From NCBI GenBank assembly GCA_963706515.1, contig CAVPMW010000018.1:1-64000 (forward strand): DNA of 64,000 nt, given 5' to 3'. The DNA is from CAVPMW01 sp963706515 (GTDB taxonomy: Bacteria; Chloroflexota; Anaerolineae; Anaerolineales; UBA4823). Of the stretch, positions 1 through 7,424 are shown one piece after another (positions within the stretch are counted from its first letter, which is position 1; each line of letters starts with the position of its first letter). Made by a program: the position numbers and the translations under genes. Below the pieces are notes generated by a model. It made no database searches and had not been told where the DNA came from. It was given only the letters and a program-made list of their open reading frames with translations.

Positions 1-40
1 GATTCGGTTCGCCTGCTGCGCCGGGCCGACGTGCTCGCCT

Positions 41-108
41 GTATCCGCTTTGCATGGAAAGGAGTGCTCTTCGACCTGGCGCTCGCCTTCTCGCGCAGAG
101 GAGGCACC
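41..108 (+). repeat. Hairpin repeat, copy 1 (second half)
   Basis: This copy holds only the second and third modules of the dispersed repeat: CCGCTTTGCATGGAAAGGAG with the GCATGG loop, then the C/G-rich tail ending CTCGCGCAGAGGAG. It lies upstream of the NmrA-like gene. The first module (GGACGA loop) is absent. Confidence 0.75.
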
Positions 109-254
109 AGCTAGGTGCCGGCCGCAGCCGCCTCTCGGATGCGCCTTGCCGAGGTACGAAACGAGTCGGGAGGCGCGCCCTCCCGGCGAGCCGTTTGTCG
201 GATGGCCGCTGGTCGCCGGTCGGAGTAAGGTGCCTCAAGAAGAGGAAGGAGTCG

Positions 255-968
255 ATGCCCGGGAAGATGTCCGAAGGTCCCGTCCTGGTCGTCGGAGCAA
301 CTGGTCGGACCGGCCGCCTGATCGTCGGGCGCTTGGTCGAGCGCCGCGTTCCCGTTCTCGCGCTGGTCCGAGATCCGGTCAAGGGCCGCGAGGTTCTTCC
401 GCCAGAGGTGTCGCAATTCGTTGGAGATGTTCGCCGTGGTGAGACGCTGACGGAGCCGATCGCCCGCGCGCGCAGTGTGATCAGCGTTGCCTGCGGCGGC
501 GCGGAGCGCGACAACAGCCTCGAGGTGGTCGACTACTGCGGCACGCGCCACCTCATCGAGCAGGCGAGTGCCGCGGACGTCGACCTCGTTGTTTTCGTCT
601 CCACCATCTACGCCAGCCGTCCGGACCATTACGAGGATGTGGAGCCGACGAGCCTGGGATGGAAGGCAAGGGCCGAAGAGGTTATTCGAGGCTCTCGGCT
701 TCCGTACTGCATCATCCGCCCCGGGTGGCTCACGGACGGGGACGGCGGTGAGCCGTTGGCCGTATCGCAGGGCGATACGGTCGAAGGCCGGATCTCACGG
801 GCGGACCTCGCCGATGTCTGCACGCAAGTGCTCTTTCTCCCAGACGCACGCGGAAAGACGTTCGAGGTCGTCACCGCGCGGGCAGGGCAGGCGCACGACC
901 TCGCATCTGCCGTCGCAGCCTTGAAAGCCGACGCCGATGCGGCTCTGAGCTCGCACGCCGGCCCGTGA
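255..968 (+). CDS. NmrA-like / atypical SDR NAD(P)-binding protein
   Basis: A 237-residue Rossmann-fold protein. The dinucleotide-binding GATGRTG motif lies at residues 14-20 directly after the first beta strand, and the RPGWL strand near residue 155 is typical of NmrA-like and SDR_a5 proteins. The canonical YxxxK pair is not evident, as in many atypical SDRs, so a redox sensor or an NAD(P)-dependent epimerase/reductase role are both possible. I chose the ATG at 255 because an AGGAAGGAG purine run sits just upstream; a second Met lies four residues later. The reading frame is open further upstream, but that part translates repeat copy 1 and low-complexity sequence. No operon partner is visible. 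The substrate is unknown. Confidence 0.8.
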   Translation: MPGKMSEGPVLVVGATGRTGRLIVGRLVERRVPVLALVRDPVKGREVLPPEVSQFVGDVRRGETLTEPIARARSVISVACGGAERDNSLEVVDYCGTRHLIEQASAADVDLVVFVSTIYASRPDHYEDVEPTSLGWKARAEEVIRGSRLPYCIIRPGWLTDGDGGEPLAVSQGDTVEGRISRADLADVCTQVLFLPDARGKTFEVVTARAGQAHDLASAVAALKADADAALSSHAGP

Positions 969-1470
969 AGGCTGCGATCGCCCCGGACCACGGACCAACC
1001 AAGCGAACTGCGGTCGCCCGCGTATCACCATTCTGCCCGTGATCCGGGGACACTCAACGGCGGCGGTAGAGACCACAAGTGGCGGCACCGTTTCGGGCAG
1101 GGCGGGCCGAGGCGGCGTTTGAGCGAAGTCTCAAGCCAGACGACGTGCGGCTTCTGCGATTTCGCCTATAGCCGTTGTCCCCTAGCAGGAGCAAGCGACG
1201 AATCGCCGCGCCGCTGGGCCGCTCGCGCTTTCGCGTGAATGCGGAGCCTGACCGCCCAGCGGGAGCGTTTGCCGAAATAGCCGCTTTGGACGAAAAGCAG
1301 CAGTCCTGCTTTGCATGGAAGGGAGCACTTTCGAACTGGCGCGCGCTTCTCGCGCGACGGAGGAGTGGGTGTGGTAGTCCGGTAGCCCTTTGGGTCCGAT
1401 AGTTTCCGGAGCCGAGCACACGAGCAGATCACACATACGGGCCGATAGAAGGCTTGAGAAGGGAGTTCCG
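969..1470. other. Intergenic region with repeat copy 2
   Basis: I see no supported gene in this 500-base stretch. It holds repeat copy 2 (1275-1364) and a degenerate hairpin near 1224-1240 (GCGCTTTCGCGTGAATGC) that resembles a decayed second module. The open frames on both strands here are short, arginine- and alanine-rich, and partly translate the repeat. Confidence 0.6.
1275..1364 (+). repeat. Hairpin repeat, copy 2 (full length)
   Basis: Three modules in order: ATAGCCGCTTTGGACGAAAAGC (stem GCTTT/AAAGC, loop GGACGA), then CCTGCTTTGCATGGAAGGGAG (loop GCATGG), then a GC stem GCGCG-CGCTTCT-CGCGC ending in CGACGGAGGAG. It lies between the NmrA-like gene and the PLDc_N gene. Confidence 0.85.
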
Positions 1471-1725
1471 ATGCTGCTCCTAGCCGATTTCACCCTGGGC
1501 GATCTCCTGGTCTCGATGATTGCCTTGTTCTTCCTGATCCTTGCGGTCTGGCTGTTCATCGCGGTGTTCGCTGACATCTTCACTCGCCCCGATCTTTCTG
1601 GATGGGGAAAGGCGGGCTGGGTCCTGCTGATCTTCATCCTCCCGGTGATCGGGGTCCTGATCTACCTGATTGCACGTCCGCCGGAGGCGGAGGTCGCGGC
1701 GCGCGGGATACTCCGGAGGGACTAG
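1471..1725 (+). CDS. PLDc_N-domain small membrane protein
   Basis: An 84-residue protein with two predicted membrane helices (about residues 10-33 and 47-68). The second begins GWVLLIFILPVIGVLIYLI, the signature of the phospholipase D nuclease N-terminal (PLDc_N) family, a stand-alone membrane module common in actinobacteria. There is no catalytic HKD motif, so this is not an active phospholipase D. The ATG at 1471 follows a GAAGGGAG ribosome binding site about six bases upstream. The tail after the second helix is short and charged. The gene stands alone between repeat copies 2 and 3. Its cellular role is unknown. Confidence 0.8.
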   Translation: MLLLADFTLGDLLVSMIALFFLILAVWLFIAVFADIFTRPDLSGWGKAGWVLLIFILPVIGVLIYLIARPPEAEVAARGILRRD

Positions 1726-1827
1726 GGGGCCTGCCTGGCCTTGACGCCGCCCGTTCGCCTCACACCGATTCGACGTGACGCGGGCCGCCGCAACGGCGGC
1801 AGCGGAAGCTGATCTGGATCACCGACC

Positions 1828-1882
1828 GAAATAGCCGCTTTGGACGAAAAGCAACACCGCTGCTTTGCATGGAAAGCAGTAG
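1828..1882 (+). repeat. Hairpin repeat, copy 3
   Basis: First module GCTTTGGACGAAAAGC followed by a perfect second module CTGCTTTGCATGGAAAGCAG (7-bp stem, loop GCATGG). The third module is only loosely recognisable in the following CCGGGCAGTAGCGGGCAGG. Confidence 0.85.
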
Positions 1883-1996
1883 TTCCCTCGCCGGGCAGTA
1901 GCGGGCAGGAGGCTACTGCGCTGATCCCTTGACCCGATGCCCGATTGCCCAATAGCCTCGTCGTGCACGGCGGGACTAAATGGAGGGAACAGACCG

Positions 1997-2674
1997 ATGC
2001 GCAGAGTTCTTCTTGTCTTGACCGCGGCTGTCTCCGCGGCGCTCTTTCTCGGGGCCGCGGCCTCGGCCTCGGCCGGGACGCTCGATCAGCAGCAGACCGC
2101 GTATGACAACGCCGCCCTAGGCCCCTCCCAGACTCAGAGCGACGCCCAGACCTTCACGGCGGGTCTCACCGGCGGCCTCGACCAGGTGGACCTGGTGCTC
2201 GCCAGGGTGAACCCACCCACGACGTACCTGACCGTCGAAATCCGGGACGTATCGGGGGGGGTCCCCGGACAGGCGGTCCTTGCGGCCCGCTCGGTCCCGC
2301 CCGCGGCCGTCACCAGCACCACGCCGCAGTTCATACCGGTGCAGTTCAACCCGCCCGCGCCCGTCGTTGCTGGCACGCAGTACACGATCGTCGCCTACAG
2401 CGGGAACGCGGCCACCAACTGGTTCATCTGGTACGTCAAGCTCAGCGACGTGTACTCGGGCGGCCTGGTCTTCACCAGTGACACCGCTCCGCCGTCGACT
2501 TGGACCTCGACCTCCACCTCCACCTGGGACGCGGCGTTCAAGACCTATGTCGTGCCCACCCCATCCCCGGCGAGCACCGGCCAGCGCGCCGCAGCCCTCA
2601 AGAAATGCAAGAAGAAGCACTCGGCGAGGGCCCGGAGGAAGTGCCGCAAGAAGGCGAACCTGCTGCCCGTCTGA
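1997..2674 (+). CDS. Secreted protein with Lys/Cys-rich C-terminal tail
   Basis: A 225-residue secreted protein. Residues 1 to about 26 form a clear Sec signal peptide (basic start, hydrophobic core, AxA cleavage region). The mature part is rich in Thr, Val and Pro and looks like a beta-sandwich; a Thr/Ser/Trp-rich run precedes the end. The last 25 residues are very basic with spaced cysteines (KKCKKKHSARARRKCRKKA). I have seen such tails in secreted Solirubrobacterales proteins, and the plus-strand protein at 3607 carries another. The ATG at 1997 follows a GGAGGG site at 1982-1987; the longer frame from 1937 lacks a signal. Repeat copy 4 begins 12 bases after the stop. I recognise no enzymatic motif and assign no function. 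Confidence 0.75.
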   Translation: MRRVLLVLTAAVSAALFLGAAASASAGTLDQQQTAYDNAALGPSQTQSDAQTFTAGLTGGLDQVDLVLARVNPPTTYLTVEIRDVSGGVPGQAVLAARSVPPAAVTSTTPQFIPVQFNPPAPVVAGTQYTIVAYSGNAATNWFIWYVKLSDVYSGGLVFTSDTAPPSTWTSTSTSTWDAAFKTYVVPTPSPASTGQRAAALKKCKKKHSARARRKCRKKANLLPV

Positions 2675-2685
2675 GCCTTCCGTGA

Positions 2686-2775
2686 GATAGCCGCTTTGGA
2701 CGAGAAGCACTAGTCCTGCTTTGCATGGAAAGGAGTGCTCTTCGACGTGGCGCTTGCTCTCGCGCAAAGCAGCTG
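2686..2775 (+). repeat. Hairpin repeat, copy 4 (full length)
   Basis: ATAGCCGCTTTGGACGAGAAGC, then CCTGCTTTGCATGGAAAGGAG, then GTGGCGCTTGCTCTCGCGCAAAGCAG. The A to G change in the first right arm keeps pairing through a T-G wobble. It sits just downstream of a plus-strand stop codon, between convergent genes. Confidence 0.85.
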
Positions 2776-2826
2776 CGGCCGGGCTTGCTCAAGACCGCGC
2801 TATACGAGCCTGACGGTACGCTGGCG

Positions 2827-3285
2827 TCACGAGTGCTCGAGATCGTGAACGGTAGACGGGTGCTCGTGCACGATGCGGTAGCCGCCCGGTCGCCGCTCCC
2901 AGACCTCGGAGATGCGAGCTTCTAGTTCGTAGCGTCGGCCGTCCGCGAAGCCGTAGACCAACCGAAACGGGTAGCTAGTAACGACGACGTGGTTGTCGGC
3001 GAGCCCCTTTGCCTCGACCGGACCGGTTCTCTGGACGTCGATGGTCGCTAGTCCGGGGTAGATGGCCTCGCGCATTTGTTCGAAGCCCCGAAAGCCAGCT
3101 AACGGCGCCAAGCTGTCGTAGATGACGACGTCGGGGTCGGGCGCGTAGAAATCGGCCAGCCGCACGTAGTCTGGCCGACCCACATCGCTGCTCCAGGCCT
3201 GACAGAACTCGTCGGCTGCACGATCCCAGTTCGGGTTTGTCTCGCTCACAGACACCAGCGATCGTTCCTGCTTTGCGTCTGGCAT
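2827..3285 (-). CDS. SnoaL-like / NTF2-fold protein
   Basis: A 152-residue protein of the NTF2/SnoaL superfamily. After an N-terminal helix (DRAADEFCQAW) comes the typical 'FYAPDPDVVIYDSLAPLAGFRGFEQMRE' pattern of a small cone-shaped fold, and it ends with the beta strands that close the pocket (ARISEVWERRPGGYRIVHEH). Members are small enzymes or ligand-binding proteins and are often annotated as limonene-epoxide-hydrolase- or ketosteroid-isomerase-like, but the residues needed to choose between them cannot be judged here. The ATG at 3285 is used; a second possible start lies in the leader. The gene is alone, facing repeat copy 4. Confidence 0.75.
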   Translation of the reverse strand: MPDAKQERSLVSVSETNPNWDRAADEFCQAWSSDVGRPDYVRLADFYAPDPDVVIYDSLAPLAGFRGFEQMREAIYPGLATIDVQRTGPVEAKGLADNHVVVTSYPFRLVYGFADGRRYELEARISEVWERRPGGYRIVHEHPSTVHDLEHS

Positions 3286-3380
3286 GCGAGTCGAGTGTAA
3301 GCGTCGATGCTCGCTCCGCCGCAGTGCTGCTGCTTTCGCGTGAAACCAGGTTCCCGGCGCTCAGGCAGCGGTCAGTCTGA

Positions 3381-3475
3381 GAAACACCGCTTCGGACGAG
3401 AAGCGGCAGTACTGCTTTGCATGGAAAGCAGCGGTTTGACGCTGCACTCCTGCTTCTCGCGCAACGGAGCAGCGA
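3381..3475 (+). repeat. Hairpin repeat, copy 5 (compensatory stem change)
   Basis: The first module is CCGCTTCGGACGAGAAGCGG: here T to C in the left arm is matched by A to G in the right arm, giving a perfect 7-bp stem around loop GGACGA. The second module is the perfect CTGCTTTGCATGGAAAGCAG. The third ends CTCGCGCAACGGAGCAG. A degenerate extra hairpin, CTGCTTTCGCGTGAAACCAG, lies just upstream at 3330-3349. Confidence 0.88.
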
Positions 3476-3606
3476 CGGCGGCAGGTCGCGAGCGATCCAT
3501 TGCGGCTTCGTCCAATTAGAGCGACGGGACTCGAAGGTTTCGCGATAGGCTCCGCAGCACCGCAAACGGCGGAGTGGCGGGCCGTTTGCCCTACCGGGGA
3601 AAGCTC

Positions 3607-4362
3607 ATGGAAAGCTGGTTGCCGTCGGTTTCGCGCCATCGGAGTGCGCCTTGGCAGGTGGTCGGGTTGCTGGTGGCGTCCCTTGTTGTCGGGGCGGTAG
3701 CGCTCCCGGCTTCGGCCTCCGCGGGGGTGACGATTGGTGCCACGGGCGGGAACGGTGCCGCAGAATGTCCTCCGGACTTCACCTGGGCACAGGACTCGAC
3801 CGCAGTCGGCAGCCCGACCTACGTCGTCCCGGCCGGCGGCGGGGTGATCACGTCTTGGAGCCACGACCGCGGTCCAGCGCTCGCGACTGCCCAGCTGCGC
3901 CTGAAGGTCTTCCGAAAGACGGCCCCAAACTCCTACCTGACTGTTGGACAGAGCGACTTCGAGACGCTGGCCGCTGCGGGGGTCAATACGTTCGCGACCC
4001 GGGTCGAGGTCCAAGGCGGCGACATCCTCGGCTTCCGAATCACTGCTGCTCCCATCTCCTGCCGCAGAAGCGGGAGTACCGACGATCTGGCGGTGGCCAG
4101 CGGCCCCTTGCAGCCCGACCCTCCGATCGGCAGCTCGGTCTCGTTCGGCACGGTCGGCGCGTTTTTGCTGAACCTCGCGGCGACGGTCGAGCCCGACGCC
4201 GACCATGACGGCTTCGGCGACGAGACCCAGGATCAATGCCCGACGAATGGGACAACCCAGGGTCCCTGTCCTGTCGCGCCTAAGAAAAAGTGCAAGCACA
4301 AGAAGAAGCACCACAGCGCGGCTGTGATCGCCAAGAAGTGCAAGAAGAAGCACCACCACTAG
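3607..4362 (+). CDS. Secreted protein with Ca-binding-like repeat and Lys/His-rich tail
   Basis: A 251-residue secreted protein with a signal peptide at about residues 16-39 (hydrophobic core ending ALPASASAG). The central part is beta-rich with no recognised catalytic motif. Near residue 200 the acidic DADHDGFGDETQDQC is a thrombospondin type-3-like calcium-binding motif. The C-terminal 40 residues are Lys/His/Cys-rich (KKKCKHKKKHH and KKCKKKHHH). The ATG at 3607 follows GGGGAAAG; the frame extends to 3574 without a better start. The gene is flanked by repeat copies 5 and 6. A cell-surface or extracellular binding role is plausible; the specific function is unknown. Confidence 0.75.
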   Translation: MESWLPSVSRHRSAPWQVVGLLVASLVVGAVALPASASAGVTIGATGGNGAAECPPDFTWAQDSTAVGSPTYVVPAGGGVITSWSHDRGPALATAQLRLKVFRKTAPNSYLTVGQSDFETLAAAGVNTFATRVEVQGGDILGFRITAAPISCRRSGSTDDLAVASGPLQPDPPIGSSVSFGTVGAFLLNLAATVEPDADHDGFGDETQDQCPTNGTTQGPCPVAPKKKCKHKKKHHSAAVIAKKCKKKHHH

Positions 4363-4412
4363 GGCGTGCCGCAACAACAGGCTCCCGCCGTCCCCCTAGT
4401 GGTGTATCGGTG

Positions 4413-4462
4413 ACCGCCGCTTTGGACGAAAAGCAGCGGTTTGGAGTTGGCGTTCTTGCGAG
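4413..4462 (+). repeat. Hairpin repeat, copy 6
   Basis: First module GCCGCTTTGGACGAAAAGCAGC is intact. The second module is lost, and what follows (GGAGTTGGCGTTCTTGCGAGCCGCG) may be the third. It lies between the secreted-protein gene and the next SnoaL-like gene. Confidence 0.8.
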
Positions 4463-4602
4463 CCGCGCTACCCGGCCGGTCTGAGCACGCCCCCCGAAAG
4501 ATCGGAGTTTTTTCTACAGCGACTAAGCCGGGGGTCTTCGAGTTCGCAGCCTCCTCGCCGCGACCCTGCCCTTCCCCTCGTGCGCGGGGTACTGCGGGGG
4601 CT

Positions 4603-4998
4603 ATGTCGGAGGAGAACATCGAGGTCGTGCGCAACTACTTGAAGGTCTGGAACGCCGGGGACATGGAGGGCGTGCGAGAGCTGTACGACCCCGACGCGGT
4701 CATGGTGGTGGAGACTGACTGGCCGGAGGCCGGGCCCTTCGTCGGCCGCGACGCGGTTATGCAGCAACTCACGCAGGCGAGGAGTGCCTTCGACAGTGAT
4801 TACGTGGAGTTCCTGCGCGACCCTGTTGCCGTGGGCGATCGAGTGATCGTCCGACTGGCCTGGCACGGCGTCGGGAGCGGCCCGCAGGGCGACATGGAGT
4901 GGACCAACGTCTACGCGATCGGTGACGGCCGTTTCCTCAAGGTGCAGTACTTCTGGGATCACGCCGAGGCACTCGAAGCCGCCGGGCTGTCGGAGTAG
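4603..4998 (+). CDS. SnoaL-like / NTF2-fold protein
   Basis: A 131-residue NTF2-fold protein starting MSEENIEVVRNYLKVWNAGDMEGVRELYDPD, a very common N-terminal signature of actinobacterial SnoaL-like proteins, followed by the beta-sheet half with 'EWTNVYAIGDGRFLKVQYFWD' and the usual final helix. The family includes polyketide cyclases, isomerases and non-catalytic binding proteins, so the reaction is unknown. The ATG at 4603 matches the family start; the frame upstream is open but unlike any protein. No strong ribosome binding site is seen (GCGGGGGCT). The stop codon TAG at 4996-4998 is itself the first part of repeat copy 7 (gTAGCCGCTTTGG). Confidence 0.82.
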   Translation: MSEENIEVVRNYLKVWNAGDMEGVRELYDPDAVMVVETDWPEAGPFVGRDAVMQQLTQARSAFDSDYVEFLRDPVAVGDRVIVRLAWHGVGSGPQGDMEWTNVYAIGDGRFLKVQYFWDHAEALEAAGLSE

Positions 4999-5027
4999 CC
5001 GCTTTGGACGAGAAGCAGCTATTCCGC
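4994..5027 (+). repeat. Hairpin repeat, copy 7 (first module)
   Basis: GTAGCCGCTTTGGACGAGAAGCAGC; only the GGACGA hairpin is present. It overlaps the stop codon of the SnoaL-like gene and separates it from the convergent cupin gene. Confidence 0.85.
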
Positions 5028-5047
5028 CCGGTCCAGATCCAGTGGGG

Positions 5048-5521
5048 CTAGAGCGGATCTGAGACAGCCAGCGGCGGGCCGACCACGTCCATCCCGTATT
5101 CGGCGCCGACGCCGCGAAACGCCTCGGGGTCGAATTCCGTCAGCGTGGAGAGGCGGTCGAAGAACCCCTCCATACCGGCCGGCGCGAAGGTGATCAGCAT
5201 CCTGCCGGGCTGCTTGCCCATGATCTGCCAGGTATGCGCCAGCCCGCGCGGAATGTACACAAAGGAGCCAGGGCCTTTGACGCTGAGCGCGTCGCCGAGC
5301 TTCCACCGAAACTCGCCCTCCAGGACGTAGACGGTCTCGTCCTCGCGGTTGTGGACGTGCAATGGGGGGCCCTCCCCCGGTGCGTTCACGGCCTCCATCA
5401 CGGCGAGGGCTCCATTCGACTGCTCGCCCGTAACGATGAAGGTGATATCGCCCCCCAGCGGGCTCCGTTTGCGAACCCCGTCACCGGGACCAACGGCTAC
5501 CCCATGTGTCCTTCCTCCCAT
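5048..5521 (-). CDS. Cupin-domain protein
   Basis: A 157-residue single-domain cupin. Motif 1 is PPLHVHNREDETVYVLEGEF (residues 52-71), giving metal ligands His55, His57 and Glu62; motif 2 is PGSFVYIPRGLAHTW with His96. These four residues form the usual cupin metal site. Related proteins include quercetin-dioxygenase-like and small sensor cupins, and the metal and substrate cannot be told from sequence. The ATG at 5521 gives the normal family length. It is convergent with the preceding SnoaL-like gene. The 5' end is close to repeat copy 8, which lies between it and the recombinase gene. Confidence 0.85.
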   Translation of the reverse strand: MGGRTHGVAVGPGDGVRKRSPLGGDITFIVTGEQSNGALAVMEAVNAPGEGPPLHVHNREDETVYVLEGEFRWKLGDALSVKGPGSFVYIPRGLAHTWQIMGKQPGRMLITFAPAGMEGFFDRLSTLTEFDPEAFRGVGAEYGMDVVGPPLAVSDPL

Positions 5522-5572
5522 GGGGTACCTCTATCAGACGCGGATGGGCAGTCCAGGACGGGAGTCTCCGGA

Positions 5573-5599
5573 ATGGCCGCTTTGGACGAAAAGCGCTAG
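5573..5599 (+). repeat. Hairpin repeat, copy 8 (first module)
   Basis: GGCCGCTTTGGACGAAAAGCGC with a 6-bp stem CGCTTT/AAAGCG. The stop codon of the minus-strand recombinase (5598-5596) lies at its right edge, and copy 9 is in inverted orientation at the other end of that gene. Confidence 0.85.
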
Positions 5600-6276
5600 C
5601 CGATCAACGCCGCGGCAGCGAGAATCACCGGAGGCCGTCGGGTTCGGACCGTCTCGATGATCTCGCCACTGTCGATCCCCTGGAGGTAGATCGAGGTCAC
5701 GCCGAGGTTCGCGTGCCCAAGCTGTCGTTGGATTACGTTGATAGGCACTCCCTCCCGAGCCATCTCGACCGCATGGGCATGGCGGAGTTGATGCGGGGCG
5801 AATCGGCGCCGAACGCCGGCCTTCGATGCTGTCCGGTGGAGTGTGGTTCGAGCTTGAGAGCTGGACCACGGCCGACCCCGGGTCGGGCCAGTGACTACAC
5901 AGAACAACAGGCCGACCCGAAGCGAGACCCGGAACTCGAACCAGGGACGCAATTGGGCCCATCCCCAGTCATCCATTCCAACCTCCCGGCGGCGGCCACC
6001 CTTTCCACGGCGAACGAGGACGGATCCGCGGGCGAGCTCAAGGTCGCTCTCGGACAGTGCGAGAGCTTCCGAGATCCGCAGACCAGCTCGCCAGAGCACA
6101 ACGATCAGGCCCCGTAATCGACAACCGAATGCGCCGTCCCCTGCCTCTCTCATCACCGCGACTATCTCCTCGACTCGCGGCGGATCGGCGGGAAAGCGCC
6201 GGCCCTTGTTTCCGGGTATGGACGCCAGCACGTTTCCTCCGTTCGTCGTGGGGACGAGCAGATGCTTCTCGTCCAA
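5596..6276 (-). CDS. Tyrosine recombinase (XerC/D-like integrase)
   Basis: A 226-residue phage-integrase-family recombinase with a complete catalytic set: Arg67 in AGLRISEAL, Lys92 in the RRGKGG turn, His162/Arg165 in PHQLRHAHA, His188 in QLGHANLG and the nucleophile Tyr197 in TSIYLQ. The N-terminal arm- or core-binding domain is much shorter than in XerC/D (about 300 residues), so the protein may be truncated or belong to a compact class. The start is the TTG at 6276: a GGAGG at 6289-6285 lies eight bases upstream, and no ATG occurs before residue 42. That TTG is inside repeat copy 9 (TTTGGACGAGAAGC), so residues 1-5 (MDEKH) are encoded by the repeat. The gene lies between two inverted repeat copies, which suggests, but does not show, that it acts on them. 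Confidence 0.85.
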   Translation of the reverse strand: MDEKHLLVPTTNGGNVLASIPGNKGRRFPADPPRVEEIVAVMREAGDGAFGCRLRGLIVVLWRAGLRISEALALSESDLELARGSVLVRRGKGGRRREVGMDDWGWAQLRPWFEFRVSLRVGLLFCVVTGPTRGRPWSSSQARTTLHRTASKAGVRRRFAPHQLRHAHAVEMAREGVPINVIQRQLGHANLGVTSIYLQGIDSGEIIETVRTRRPPVILAAAALIG

Positions 6277-6283
6277 AGCAACC
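6260..6283 (-). repeat. Hairpin repeat, copy 9 (first module, inverted)
   Basis: On the minus strand, TTGCTTTGGACGAGAAGCA, loop GGACGA. It supplies the TTG start codon of the recombinase gene. Confidence 0.8.
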
Positions 6284-6379
6284 GCCTCCGCGCCGCGTGG
6301 TGCAGCGCTCTACGAGATCATCGAGCGCCTGCTGCGCTTCGACCCGCTGCCCTACGACCCTGCTGCTGACACCTAGCCC

Positions 6380-7069
6380 TCAGGCAGGCGCCTTCGCCGA
6401 GGCAATCATCTCACGGACGTCAGCCGCCGGCGCCGAGTAGGCGTCGCCGAGGGCGGACTCGACCGCGCTCATGTACTCCTCGGCCCAGGCCGGGAAGTCG
6501 TAGTCGATTGTGCGCAGGAACTCGAGAGACGCAGCGAGGCGGATGTCGGCGATCGAGGGCGAATCGCCGCCGATGAACTTGCGGCCGTCCAGGAAGTGAG
6601 TGTGAATCGCCTCGAGCGGCCCCGCGATCGCGTCGGCCGCGTCCCGCGCCGACTTCGCCTTCACCTCGTCGTCGGCCTCCGACGTAGCCGTCTCACCCGG
6701 GTACTGCGGAAAACCGAGAGTCGGATACGTCGCGCGAAGGATCAGGGGATAGAGCGTGCCGACCACGTAGAACATCGCGCTGTCCTGCATCGCACGCTCG
6801 GCAGGGTCCGTGGGATAGAACTGATTGAGCCCATCGCGGTTACAGAGGTACTGCATGATCGCGCAGCTCTCCCAGAGCGACTCCTTGGGCAGCCCCTCGT
6901 ACTCGAGCGTCGGGGTGAGGTCGGCCGGGGACTTGGCAAGGAACTCGTCCGTGCCTTTCTTACCCCACATCTCGACTTCTTCGAAGTCGTGCCCGCTCGC
7001 CCTCATCAGCACGCGTACGGGCAGGTTGTTGACGCTCACGGACAGGATGCTCAGCGTGTGGTCAGCCAT
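6380..7069 (-). CDS. Glutathione S-transferase-like protein
   Basis: A 229-residue protein with a thioredoxin-fold N-terminal half (about residues 5-80) and an all-helical C-terminal half (about 90-225), the GST arrangement. The WESCAIMQYL segment corresponds to the gamma-glutamyl-binding ES motif of GSTs, and 'FIGGDSPSIADIRLAASLEFL' is the conserved hydrophobic core and N-capping box of the C-terminal domain. Actinobacteria mostly lack glutathione, so the true thiol cofactor is unclear. The ATG at 7069 follows GGAGAG; the frame stays open back to 7216, but that part translates repeat copy 10. It is probably monocistronic. Confidence 0.85.
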   Translation of the reverse strand: MADHTLSILSVSVNNLPVRVLMRASGHDFEEVEMWGKKGTDEFLAKSPADLTPTLEYEGLPKESLWESCAIMQYLCNRDGLNQFYPTDPAERAMQDSAMFYVVGTLYPLILRATYPTLGFPQYPGETATSEADDEVKAKSARDAADAIAGPLEAIHTHFLDGRKFIGGDSPSIADIRLAASLEFLRTIDYDFPAWAEEYMSAVESALGDAYSAPAADVREMIASAKAPA

Positions 7070-7197
7070 CTGATCTCTCCTTGACCTTGTGGGGGTGCTT
7101 TGGCGACCGGTGCTCGGACGCGAGTCTCTCAGAATCCGCTGGCACCAGCCACTTTGAGCCGCTGCCGAGGGGTCAGTCGGCCCAGAGCTCCGAATAG

Positions 7198-7248
7198 CGC
7201 GCTTTTTTCCATGCAAAGCGGCGCTTCTCGTCCTAAGCAGTACTTTCC
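7198..7248 (-). repeat. Hairpin repeat, copy 10 (inverted)
   Basis: On the minus strand: GCTTAGGACGAGAAGC (loop GGACGA), then CCGCTTTGCATGGAAAAAAGC (loop GCATGG) and GCGC. Both modules are present, the second with extra A residues in the right arm. Confidence 0.8.
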
Positions 7249-7339
7249 AATTCCTCGACCCGCGGCCGGGACTTCTGTTCGGGAAAGCTCTGCCGCTCCC
7301 GGCTTCACGGGAAGCGACAGTCCGACCAGGACCGCGACA

Positions 7340-7363
7340 CTGCCGCTTTGCATCGAACGGCAG
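7340..7363 (+). repeat. Hairpin repeat, copy 11 (second module variant)
   Basis: An isolated copy of the GCATGG-type module with changed arms: a 6-bp stem CTGCCG/CGGCAG enclosing CTTTGCATCGAA. It sits between the GST-like gene and the beta-propeller gene. Confidence 0.65.
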
Positions 7364-7424
7364 GTGTCAGCCTGAGAACCAAGGTGAGAGGCCCCGGCCG
7401 GGTACCGGGCCCTACCAGCCGCCC

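Noticed and set aside
5573..6290. A standard integron (intI plus attC array)
   Set aside because: No attC core motifs (RYYYAAC/GTTRRRY) are seen, the genes are not all in one orientation, and the recombinase lacks the IntI-specific additional domain in what can be read.
6283..6379. A protein-like stretch (AALYEIIERLLRFDPLPYDPAADT) on the plus strand before a stop
   Set aside because: It may be a remnant of a gene's C-terminus, but the frame before it is antisense to the recombinase and I could not link it to any family.
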